DNA from: DSOI01 sp041394885
Lineage (GTDB): Bacteria > Acidobacteriota > Terriglobia > Bryobacterales > Bryobacteraceae
Assembly: GCA_041394885.1 (NCBI GenBank)
Contig: JAWKHI010000042.1
Coordinates: 1-64,000 of the forward strand
Reading direction: 5' to 3'
DNA: 64,000 bases
The translations under genes and the position numbers were made by a program. The notes beneath the pieces were generated by a model. It saw nothing but the letters and a program-made list of their open reading frames with translations. It was not told the origin of the DNA and made no database searches. This document shows positions 52,698 through 60,509 of this stretch, piece by piece; the first letter of the stretch is position 1; every line of letters begins with the position of its first letter.

Positions 52698-54493
52698 GTG
52701 TCCGCGGCCAGTTGGAGCATCCCGCTTGGACTGAGCACCGCGTGCTGCTCGCCAATCCGGATTGGCGAAGGCTTTTGCGGCATTTCGAGCTGACTGGCCA
52801 GCGAAGATCCGACTCGACTGGCGCCCTGATTATCGTGCTGGCGCCGGATGCTCATATCGCGGAGCGATGCCGCGTGGAGTTGGAGGGCCACTTGTCGAGC
52901 AAACTGCAACAGTCATTGTTCGTGGCCGGCGCAGCAACTCCAAAGCAGCTTGTAGCAGCAGCCTCGGGCATCCTGCGAACGCCGATCGGTGACAGGACCG
53001 GAGCCATCTGGATCGAGGCGGTGATCGGATCCTGGGATCCCGAAGTGGATCGATGGAGGTCCGCGTGGGCGGATTCCTGTGCCAAATTGAATGGTGTTCG
53101 TGACACGATGCTATCGACGATCCCTGTCCCGGTGATTCTGGTGGGCGCGCCATGGCTGGTGGAAACGCTGCGCTTACATGCACCGGACCTATGGTCAGTG
53201 CGTACGCTTGTAGTGCGCATTGAGCGTGTCGGCCCTCCGATCAAACTGGAGCCGGAAGCGAATCGAGTGGCAACGGCGGTGTTGCATCCGGCCCGTGATC
53301 CCGGCTTCACGCTCAGTGAGGCGGCTCTGCTGAGAGGTAAGCCCGGCCGCGAGCGGATCCTCGTGGAGTTGCTCACACGAGCAGGGGCCGGGTATCGAGT
53401 CCGAGCGGACTGGAACAAGGCGAACGCAGTTCTCGAGGAGGCGGTCGCGGTCGCCCGGGCGATCCGTGGAGAGGATGGCGGCCGAACGCTTGCCATCGCG
53501 ATCAACGAGTTGGCGTCGGTCAAGTTCGGCCTCGGAGAGATGGCCGAGGCAATGTCGCTGCTAAAGGAACAGGAGCGGCTGGCGATCGAGTCCGGGGATC
53601 GGCAAGGGGAGCAAGTTTCTTACGGTAACCAAGCGCTGATCCTACGATCATGGGGGCAGTTCGAGGAAGCGATGGCCTTGCTCGGGAAGGCCCAACGAAT
53701 CGCTGACGAGATTGGCGACGCAGAAGGGTTGCAAGTCGCCTACGGAAATCAGGCGCTGGTGCTGCAGGATCAGGGCCGACTGGACGAAGCAATGGCGCTC
53801 CACAAGAAGGAAGAGGCCCTTGCCTCGAAGCTAGGGGACCGGTCCGGCCTTATCCGCACCAATGCCAACCAATCCGCGATTCTGATCCGGCAAGGCCGGC
53901 TGGAAGAAGCGATGGCGCTGCTCGGTAAGCAGGAAGCCCTAGCGCATGAGTTAGGCGACCGGGCAGCGCTTCTGAGTGCAATGGGCAATCGTGGCCTAAT
54001 ATTCAGAGCCATGGGCCGCCTCAGTGAAGCGATGGAGATCTTCCAGCGGCAGGAGTCCGGCTACCTCGATTCCGGCGATCGCGCGGGGCTGATGCGGTCA
54101 TACAGTAACCAGGCGCTGATCCTGCGCGACCAAGGGAAGCTCGACGAAGCCTTGGAGCTTCACAAGCAGGAGGAATCGATCTGCGAAGAACTCGGAGACA
54201 TTGCCGGTTTGGCGGCATGCTACGGCAATCAGGCAGCAGTCCTGCAGAGCCTCGGCCAGTTTCCCGAGGCGATGGCTCTTTTCCAAAAACAGCAAGCGGC
54301 CGCCAGAAAACTAGGTGACACCGCGGACGTCGCCCGGTCCTTGGCCAACCAAGGAGCACTGCTCGCCGCCATGGGAAAGCCGTCGGAGGCTCGCGATCGA
54401 CTCGCAGAAGCGGTCCGGATCTTCGCTGAGATCGGAATGCCCGTCGAACAGAAGGAAGCGGAAACGTGGCTCAGCAAACTCACGACGCACTAA
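52694..54493 (+). CDS. TPR-repeat protein partner of the AAA ATPase
   Basis: 599 residues. Residues 259-580 are eight helical repeats; seven have exactly 40 residues (units at 301, 341, 381, 421, 461, 501, 541), each with the pattern GDxxGLxxxYGNQALILxxx GxxxEAM. This is the NB-ARC/kinesin-light-chain style TPR found in STAND proteins. The N-terminal 240 residues (LANPDWRRLLRHFELTGQRR, ALIIVLAPDAHIAERCRVEL, PVILVGAPWLVETLRLHAPD, WSVRTLVVRIERVGPP) have an alpha/beta look of a degenerate P-loop or effector fold, without a Walker A. The start overlaps the ATPase stop. The repeats probably recognise a protein or peptide signal for the ATPase. Confidence 0.82.
   Translation: MSVRGQLEHPAWTEHRVLLANPDWRRLLRHFELTGQRRSDSTGALIIVLAPDAHIAERCRVELEGHLSSKLQQSLFVAGAATPKQLVAAASGILRTPIGDRTGAIWIEAVIGSWDPEVDRWRSAWADSCAKLNGVRDTMLSTIPVPVILVGAPWLVETLRLHAPDLWSVRTLVVRIERVGPPIKLEPEANRVATAVLHPARDPGFTLSEAALLRGKPGRERILVELLTRAGAGYRVRADWNKANAVLEEAVAVARAIRGEDGGRTLAIAINELASVKFGLGEMAEAMSLLKEQERLAIESGDRQGEQVSYGNQALILRSWGQFEEAMALLGKAQRIADEIGDAEGLQVAYGNQALVLQDQGRLDEAMALHKKEEALASKLGDRSGLIRTNANQSAILIRQGRLEEAMALLGKQEALAHELGDRAALLSAMGNRGLIFRAMGRLSEAMEIFQRQESGYLDSGDRAGLMRSYSNQALILRDQGKLDEALELHKQEESICEELGDIAGLAACYGNQAAVLQSLGQFPEAMALFQKQQAAARKLGDTADVARSLANQGALLAAMGKPSEARDRLAEAVRIFAEIGMPVEQKEAETWLSKLTTH
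53594..54433 (+). repeat. Seven 120-bp in-frame coding repeats (TPR units)
   Basis: Each 120-bp unit encodes one 40-residue TPR. Conservation is higher at the amino-acid than at the DNA level, so these are old duplications, not a recent expansion. The eighth, less regular unit lies just before (53468-53593). Confidence 0.8.
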
Positions 54494-54577
54494 GGCCCTT
54501 TCCCGGCCACATCTAGGTAGATTCCCCTAGGCTCTCTCCACTCCAGACTCCCGATTCTATACCTGAACCAAAATTCT

Positions 54578-55939
54578 ATGGCCAGACCATCGGGAATCCG
54601 GATACCCGTGTCGGTCGATCACTGTACGCAGGCCGCTGTGCGGCGTACGGTTCTGCCCAATGGGATACGGGTGATCACGGATACGACGGCCGCCGGCGGC
54701 AATGCCGCGGCGATTACGATATTGATCGAATGCGGCGCGCGGCATGAGCGCCAGGAAGAGCATGGCTTGGCGAACCTCGCCGCGCAGGTCAGCTTACAAG
54801 GTACGGTCACGAGGGGAGCGCTGGAGACGGCGCGAGAGCTCGAACGTTTCCGGGCGGGAGTAGCCGTCGACGCCGACCATTCGTGCTTTCAGGCGGCGAT
54901 CGCCGGTGGGAAGGCAGGCCCCGGCCCCGTGGAAGACGCCCTGCACCTTCTCGCGGATCTGATCACCAACGCCACTTGCTACGACGAAGCCATTCAGATG
55001 GAACGCGCGGCGCTCGAAAGCGAGATCGCCATGGCGGCCGCCGCACCAGCCCGGCACACACGCGCGCTGCTGCGATCCGCGGTGTGGAGAGACCATGTGT
55101 TGGGGCGCCCTCTGATCGGGTCCGGAGCTTCACTGCGAGCACTGGACCGGCGGCGGCTGCTCCGCTTCATCGAGCAGCATTACCGGGCCGGATCGATCGT
55201 CGTGGCGGCCGCGGGCGCGGTGGAGCATGACCGGATCGCGAACGCGGCGGCGGATGCGTTCCGGCAACTGGGCCCCTCCGAGCCGATTCCGTGGGCGCTG
55301 CCGAAGCCGGTGTGGCACTCCGACGCTCTGCACAAACGAGCCAACACACCTGAGTCGCATTTCGCGATCGGGTTGCCGGCCGTCGAGTACGGCCATGCGT
55401 TGTCGGCGAGTTTCCGGCTGCTCGACCGGGTCACCGGCGGGGGCACGCACTCGCGGCTCTACCGGCGGTTGAAGATCGAACAGAACCTGGTGCGGCGAAT
55501 CCGTTCGAGCTACCAGCCCTACGCCGACACGGGGATCTGGATGATTGAAGGATCGGCGACACCGGAAAAAGAGGGGCAGGCCGTGGCGGCCATTCTGGAG
55601 GAACTGCACAGTTTCGGCGGGGCGAGACCGGTGACGGAAGAGGAATTGTGGCTGGCGGCGCGGGAACTGAACGAAGCGCAGCAGACGGCCGCGCGCGACC
55701 TCAGCACACGGGCCAAGCAGGCGGCGTTCTGCGTGAGCGCGAACGTGGGTCCGGTGGAGCCGGCTGTGCCGCTGCCGTTGGAGTCCCGCCAGGCGGCAGA
55801 GACGGACGCCCTGGCGCGGCGTACGCTCCCGGTGTGGCTGCCGGAGTTGGGGCTGGCACGATTCGGCCCCTTCCACGCCGGGACAGTTGAAATGGACGCG
55901 GGCGATGGGCGGCAACCGCAACCGCGGAGCGTCCAGTGA
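54578..55939 (+). CDS. Cytoplasmic M16-family peptidase homologue lacking HxxEH
   Basis: 453 residues and no signal peptide. The mitochondrial-processing-peptidase-like opening is AAVRRTVLPNGIRVITDTTA. ILIECGARHERQEEHGLANLAAQVSLQGT marks the active-site region, where HxxEH is NLAAQ. VLGRPLIGSGASLRALDRRR and HYRAGSIVVAAAGAVEHDRI, FRLLDRVTGGGTHSRLYRRL belong to the rest of the M16 core. The protein thus lacks zinc ligands and is likely not a peptidase. It is the third such protein in this window. TATACC is 14 nt before the ATG. It ends 30 bp before the response-regulator gene. Confidence 0.85.
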   Translation: MARPSGIRIPVSVDHCTQAAVRRTVLPNGIRVITDTTAAGGNAAAITILIECGARHERQEEHGLANLAAQVSLQGTVTRGALETARELERFRAGVAVDADHSCFQAAIAGGKAGPGPVEDALHLLADLITNATCYDEAIQMERAALESEIAMAAAAPARHTRALLRSAVWRDHVLGRPLIGSGASLRALDRRRLLRFIEQHYRAGSIVVAAAGAVEHDRIANAAADAFRQLGPSEPIPWALPKPVWHSDALHKRANTPESHFAIGLPAVEYGHALSASFRLLDRVTGGGTHSRLYRRLKIEQNLVRRIRSSYQPYADTGIWMIEGSATPEKEGQAVAAILEELHSFGGARPVTEEELWLAARELNEAQQTAARDLSTRAKQAAFCVSANVGPVEPAVPLPLESRQAAETDALARRTLPVWLPELGLARFGPFHAGTVEMDAGDGRQPQPRSVQ

Positions 55940-55969
55940 AATCGACGGTGCAAACCCCGGGAGTCGCGA

Positions 55970-56998
55970 TTGCCTGACAGGACCCAGGCAGCGGGCGGCG
56001 CCTCGTTGGACGAGCGGCTTCGGGAGGCGATTTCGGCGGCGCGCGAAGGCGACAAAGAACGCGCCCGCGGGCTTCTCCACCAGTTACTCGAGAGCGACCC
56101 GGATCATCTTCAGGGACTGTTGTGGTCGGCCGCTCTGGCCGAGTCAGTAGATGGCGCGTTCTGGTTTCTGCAAAGGCTGCTGCAACTGGACCCGGGGAAC
56201 GAGCAGGCGGGCAAGATCCTGGCCATGCACGAGATGCGGGAGTCCATGCGGCTCGGGGCGCCACAGCCGGCCGAGTCACCCCTCACTACCGGCTTGCCGG
56301 TAGGAAATGCCTCCGCCGCCTGGTTGTGTCCGCTGTGTTTGGCTTCGGCTTCCACGCGTCCGAAACGATGCCCACGGTGTCACTCGATCACATCGATTTG
56401 GGAGCTGGATGCGATCCTGCGAAACGAGGGCGTCGATGACGCTCTGGTGGCCGAGGTGGCACACACCCTGGAACGGAAAGCGGCTAATGAGCCGGGCTTC
56501 GACGTGTGCTTGAACCTGGCCTTGGCGCACCTGAATTTGAAGCGATCCGTGGATGCCCTGCCCTGGCTGAGGAAGGCGTCGGCATACCGAGACGACCAGG
56601 CGGTGCGGGAATCGGTGGAGGCGCTGGAGAAGCGGAAGCTGATCCTGGCGGTGGACGACAGTCCACTGGTTCGCCGCGTGGTGGCGCTGATCCTGGAACG
56701 GAATGGGTATCGGGCCGTGACGGCGGTGGACGGGATCCAGGCGCTGGCGCGGCTCAACGAATCGATTCCGGCGCTGGTGCTTCTCGACATCGAGATGCCG
56801 CGGATGGATGGGTTCCAACTGTGCAAAGTGATGAAGAAGAATCCGTACATGAGGGACATCCCAGTGATGCTGCTGACCGGGAATAGCGGAATCCAGAACC
56901 GCCTCAAGGCGAAGATGGCGGGGGCGGTGGACTATCTGTTGAAGCCGCTGGATGAATTGGATCTGCTGCGAGCGCTCGCCAAGCACCTGAATCAATAA
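55970..56998 (+). CDS. TPR / zinc-ribbon / receiver-domain protein
   Basis: 342 residues from a TTG at 55970, with GGGAG a few bases upstream; no in-frame ATG or GTG fits better. Residues 15-85 are TPR-like (LDERLREAISAAREGDKERA, ALAESVDGAFWFLQRLLQLD). Residues 119-142 form a zinc ribbon (CPLCLASASTRPKRCPRC). A second helical stretch ends near 220, then a receiver domain: ILAVDDSPLVRRVVALILER, phosphorylated Asp in VLLDIEMPRMDGF, VMLLTGN and the Lys in VDYLLKPLDELD. There is no output domain. It would take phosphate from a histidine kinase or act in a PilG/CheY-like manner. It follows the M16-like gene in the same frame and strand. Confidence 0.85.
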   Translation: MPDRTQAAGGASLDERLREAISAAREGDKERARGLLHQLLESDPDHLQGLLWSAALAESVDGAFWFLQRLLQLDPGNEQAGKILAMHEMRESMRLGAPQPAESPLTTGLPVGNASAAWLCPLCLASASTRPKRCPRCHSITSIWELDAILRNEGVDDALVAEVAHTLERKAANEPGFDVCLNLALAHLNLKRSVDALPWLRKASAYRDDQAVRESVEALEKRKLILAVDDSPLVRRVVALILERNGYRAVTAVDGIQALARLNESIPALVLLDIEMPRMDGFQLCKVMKKNPYMRDIPVMLLTGNSGIQNRLKAKMAGAVDYLLKPLDELDLLRALAKHLNQ

Positions 56999-57262
56999 AG
57001 TTACTTTTATCAATAGCTTACATCATTATTCTTAAAGCATAGCAGGAACATGCAGAGGGTTTCTTCCAGGGCCGTGTAACGCTTCGCCCGCCGCCGGTGT
57101 CTCCTTCATGGACTCGTCCAGACGGGGCTAAGTGGCTTTTTAACAGCAAATTAGCCCTTCCCGTGCCGCTCCCGTTGTAGTATTCTGGAAAGGCAGTCGA
57201 GTACAAATTGTCTAAGATTTGTTTCCGATGACTCAGCAACCACACCTAGGAGGGCCCCCCCA
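56999..57262 (+). promoter_or_regulatory. 264-bp AT-richer spacer and leader of the giant OmpA-like gene
   Basis: No gene is seen. The left part (AAAGTTACTTTTATCAATAG, CATCATTATTCTTAAAGCAT) is much more AT-rich than the rest of the window. TTGTAG-TATTCT (57175-57186), GTACAAATTG and short hairpins such as TGGACTCGTCCA (57111-57122 area) are present. An AGGAGG ribosome site precedes the ATG at 57263. A long leader fits a highly expressed envelope protein. No known riboswitch was recognised. Confidence 0.4.
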
Positions 57263-60200
57263 ATGGCTCGCGGTTTAGCGAAGCTATTCGCCTCTTTGCT
57301 CCTCGTCTCCCTCGTCGCGTCGGCGCAGGGTCTGAACACCACAGCGTCCAAGGACGACTGGGAAGAAATCAACTACGAATTCAATAGCTCCGTTCTGACG
57401 GATGGGTTCCCGAGCCTATTGCGGCTTGCGGAACTACTGAACAAGAATGCGGACTACAAGGTCAAACTAGTGGGTCACGCCGACTACATCGGCTCTCACC
57501 CTTACAATGACCGGCTTGGAACCGCGCGCGCCAACGCCGTGAAGGCGTTCCTCGAAAAATACGGCGCACGCGCCGGCCAGATCACAGTGCAGACCCAGGG
57601 GGAGCGCTCACCACGCGTACCCGCGCAAACGCGGGAAGGACGCTGGATGAATCGCCGCGTGGAGATGGTGGTGACCGACGGGACCGGCAAAGTGGTTGGA
57701 GCCGGTGGAGCGTCCGATACGGTGAAGGCGCTCGAGGCGATCGCCAAGAAGCAGGAAGAATGCTGTTCGCAAATCCTGCGCCGGCTGGACAAGCTGGACG
57801 ACATCCTGGCGGCGTTGCGGGACCTCAAGGCACAGAACGAGAAGCTGCAAGGCGACGTGGATGAGTTGAAGCGTCGCGCGCAAACAGCCGGACCGGCGGG
57901 AGCCGCGGGCGCCGCGGGTGCGGCGGGTGCAGCAGGCGCCGCAGCCGCGGCCGGTGCGCCGGGCAACCAGCTCACCGCGCAGCAAGCCGAGGACCTGGCC
58001 GACAAAGCGGCCAAGCGCGCAGTGGACGAGATGCGCGGACCGCGCGGCGTGGGCGGACCGGGCGGACCCAAGCTTTCGATCCTCGGATTGAACGCCGGGC
58101 CGGACGGCACGGGGAACATCACCTTCACCGGGAAGGGCCGCTTCTTCGCTCCGTTCCACGAGAACCTCGCCTTCCAGGCGCAGGGCGAATATCTCTACTT
58201 CCGAGACCGCAAGGAAGGCCAGTTCGACTTCGGTCTGGTCAACCGTTGGAACCGGTTCCAAATGGGTGGATTCGGCAGCTTCAAGACGGTAGGCCTGCGC
58301 GACATGCAGACCAGCGGAACGTTGGGCCAAGTGGCGTTCACCGGCGACTATCTGTTCAAGCACGGCAAGGTAGGCATCTTTGGAACCAAGGGTGTTCTCG
58401 ACAACGCCGTGGTGAACCGCTCTAACCCGATCGTGAACGGATCCATCCGGCGTAACATCCTCGACGAGACCTACCTCCGCGTCGTGGATCAGATCGGCGG
58501 ACAGACGACGCTGCAACTCGGACCGAAAGCCTACCTTGAAGGCAACCTCGGATACCTGCACAGCCGTGCAGGCAACGACAAGCCGGGTGGCACACTGCGG
58601 TTCGTGTTCCCGATCAACCGTATGTTCGCCATCACGGCGGAGGGCGGCTTCAACGAGACGCTGCTCGAGCGCGACACCAACGGCCGCGCTACTTTCGGCA
58701 TCCTGTTCGGCAACTACATGCAGCCGCGCGAATTCCTCGACGCCGGCACGCCGGTGCCGGTGGACATCCCGCGCCTGCGCTATGAAGTGCTGACGCGGCG
58801 CATCGTGACGGGTAACGATCCGCCAGTGGTCGACGCGGGTCCGGATCAGATCGGCGTCGCCGCCGGCACGATCCGGCTGGACGGATCGGCTTCCTTCGAT
58901 CCGGACGGCGATCCGATCAAATTCCGGTGGTCGCAGATCGCCGGACCGACGGTGACGTTGAGCGGCGCCGACACAGCGACCCCGAGCTTCACGGCGGCGG
59001 AAGGCAACATGTACGCTTTCCGGCTGACGGTGACCGACGACACGGGCGCGCAAGGCATCGGACGCGTGAGCATCACGACGCGGGAGGCCCCGCGGGTCCG
59101 CATCATCCGGTTCAACGCGAATCCGGCCCTGATCCGTCCCGGCCAGGAAGCGGTGCTCAACTATCTGGTTGAGAACGCGGAATCGGTGAGCATTACCGAT
59201 GTCACCGCGGAACTCTCCAAGACCTCCGGTACGGTGCCGGTGCGGCCCACCGAAACCAAGGTGTACACGCTCACGGCCAAGAATGGCGTGAGCGAGGATA
59301 CGGCCACGGTGTCGGTGGTTGTGGACGTGCCGCTGCCGCGGATCATCCGGTTCGTGGCCACGCCGGCCACGGTGGACGAAGGCGGCAAGACAACGCTTTC
59401 GTGGCAGACGCAGGATGCCGACAGCGTCGACATCCAACCGTCGGTGGGAACGAATCTGGCGCCCAATGGCCAGATCGAAATCTCGCCCACTGAATCGACG
59501 GCGTACACGATCGTGGCGCGCAACAAGGCGGGAGAATCGCGAGCAACCGCGATTGTGACCGTTCGCGTTGTGGGCAGCGGCGAACGGGTGCCTCCGCGGA
59601 TCGTGGAGTTCATCGCACAGCCGACGCAGATCATCGTGGGCGGCAACAGCACGCTGCGATGGACGGTGGAGAACGCCGACGAGGTGTCGATCAGTCCGGT
59701 CGTGGGCACGGTGAACCTTTCCGGGAGCCGTGTGGTCACACCGGGCGCGACGACTACCTACATCCTGACCGCGAAGAATCGCTTCGGCGAATCGACGCAA
59801 CGGGCGACGGTGGAAGTGTTCGGTCCGGCGCAGATCCTCAGCTTCACGGTGAAGCAGGACTCGCTGCGGAATCCGGGCGAACGCATCACGTTCGACTGGT
59901 CCACCGACAGCACGCGGTACGTGATCATCGATCCGGGCATCGGCCAGCGCAGCGCGAACGGTTCGCTGAGCAACGCGGGTCCGATCCGGACGCAGGTGTA
60001 CACTCTCACCGCGGTGGGCTACGCGGGTAGCACCGCCACCGCAACGGTGACAGTCACGGTGAATCCGCCGGCGGACCCGACGATCAATCGGCCTCCGCAA
60101 GCGGTGATTCCGTCCAGTATCATCCGGACGGGTACCACCGAACTGATGCTCGATGCGTCGCGATCTTTCGATCCCGACGGCGACAACCTCACCTTCAGTT

Positions 60201-60397
60201 GGAGAAGCGTGAATGGGAACGGCTCGATCACCAATCCGGCCTCGGCGACGCCGACGGTGCGCCTCGTGGACCTTCGCGAGAGCAACTTCGACTTCGAGGT
60301 GACGGTGCAGGATCCGGCCGGGCTAACCTCGAAGGCAACGATCCGCGTGGTCTACGTACCGTCGGGACCGACGCCAACGCCGGTGCCCCCGATCTGA
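57263..60397 (+). CDS. Giant OmpA-like protein with coiled coil, collagen-like and Ig/PKD domains
   Basis: 1044 residues; signal peptide MARGLAKLFASLLLVSLVAS. Domain order: OmpA-like peptidoglycan-binding fold about 34-140 (YKVKLVGHADYIGSHPYNDR, RGWMNRRVEMVV-type end), a coiled coil 155-205 (QEECCSQILRRLDKLDDIL), a collagen-like AAG-rich stretch 210-233, a beta-rich, barrel-like section 270-505 (GRFFAPFHENLAFQAQGEYL), a PKD domain 517-613 (SASFDPDGDPIKFRWSQIAG), four Ig-like repeats starting near 611, 691, 777 and 854 (each with RII.F.A.P..I..G...L.W), and a C-terminal PKD near 942. Putting an OmpA fold at the N-terminus is unusual. It likely links peptidoglycan, outer membrane and the cell surface. 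AGGAGG precedes the ATG. Confidence 0.85.
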   Translation: MARGLAKLFASLLLVSLVASAQGLNTTASKDDWEEINYEFNSSVLTDGFPSLLRLAELLNKNADYKVKLVGHADYIGSHPYNDRLGTARANAVKAFLEKYGARAGQITVQTQGERSPRVPAQTREGRWMNRRVEMVVTDGTGKVVGAGGASDTVKALEAIAKKQEECCSQILRRLDKLDDILAALRDLKAQNEKLQGDVDELKRRAQTAGPAGAAGAAGAAGAAGAAAAAGAPGNQLTAQQAEDLADKAAKRAVDEMRGPRGVGGPGGPKLSILGLNAGPDGTGNITFTGKGRFFAPFHENLAFQAQGEYLYFRDRKEGQFDFGLVNRWNRFQMGGFGSFKTVGLRDMQTSGTLGQVAFTGDYLFKHGKVGIFGTKGVLDNAVVNRSNPIVNGSIRRNILDETYLRVVDQIGGQTTLQLGPKAYLEGNLGYLHSRAGNDKPGGTLRFVFPINRMFAITAEGGFNETLLERDTNGRATFGILFGNYMQPREFLDAGTPVPVDIPRLRYEVLTRRIVTGNDPPVVDAGPDQIGVAAGTIRLDGSASFDPDGDPIKFRWSQIAGPTVTLSGADTATPSFTAAEGNMYAFRLTVTDDTGAQGIGRVSITTREAPRVRIIRFNANPALIRPGQEAVLNYLVENAESVSITDVTAELSKTSGTVPVRPTETKVYTLTAKNGVSEDTATVSVVVDVPLPRIIRFVATPATVDEGGKTTLSWQTQDADSVDIQPSVGTNLAPNGQIEISPTESTAYTIVARNKAGESRATAIVTVRVVGSGERVPPRIVEFIAQPTQIIVGGNSTLRWTVENADEVSISPVVGTVNLSGSRVVTPGATTTYILTAKNRFGESTQRATVEVFGPAQILSFTVKQDSLRNPGERITFDWSTDSTRYVIIDPGIGQRSANGSLSNAGPIRTQVYTLTAVGYAGSTATATVTVTVNPPADPTINRPPQAVIPSSIIRTGTTELMLDASRSFDPDGDNLTFSWRSVNGNGSITNPASATPTVRLVDLRESNFDFEVTVQDPAGLTSKATIRVVYVPSGPTPTPVPPI

Positions 60398-60421
60398 CGG
60401 AGGTAGTAGCTCGATAGGGCC

Positions 60422-60455
60422 AGGGCCGGGAGTTACCGCTCCCGGCCCTTTCTTT
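60422..60455 (+). terminator. Rho-independent terminator of the giant OmpA-like gene
   Basis: A perfect 11-bp stem AGGGCCGGGAG / CTCCCGGCCCT with a 6-nt loop (TTACCG) followed by TTCTTT, 25 bp after the stop codon. It lies between convergent genes and could work, less well, for the other strand. Confidence 0.88.
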
Positions 60456-60509
60456 GCCCAAACTGAGCGATTCGTATTCGGAACGGCCCGCGCCGAATGT
60501 GATGACCGG

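Noticed and set aside
57040..57160. Possible structured RNA (riboswitch or ribozyme) before the OmpA-like gene
   Set aside because: On the reverse strand CTGGACGAG resembled a hammerhead core, but it lacks CUGANGA and GAAA; no known riboswitch core was found on either strand.
57608..60100. 830-codon open frame on the - strand
   Set aside because: Antisense of the giant OmpA-like gene; Arg/His-rich composition typical of GC-rich shadow frames.
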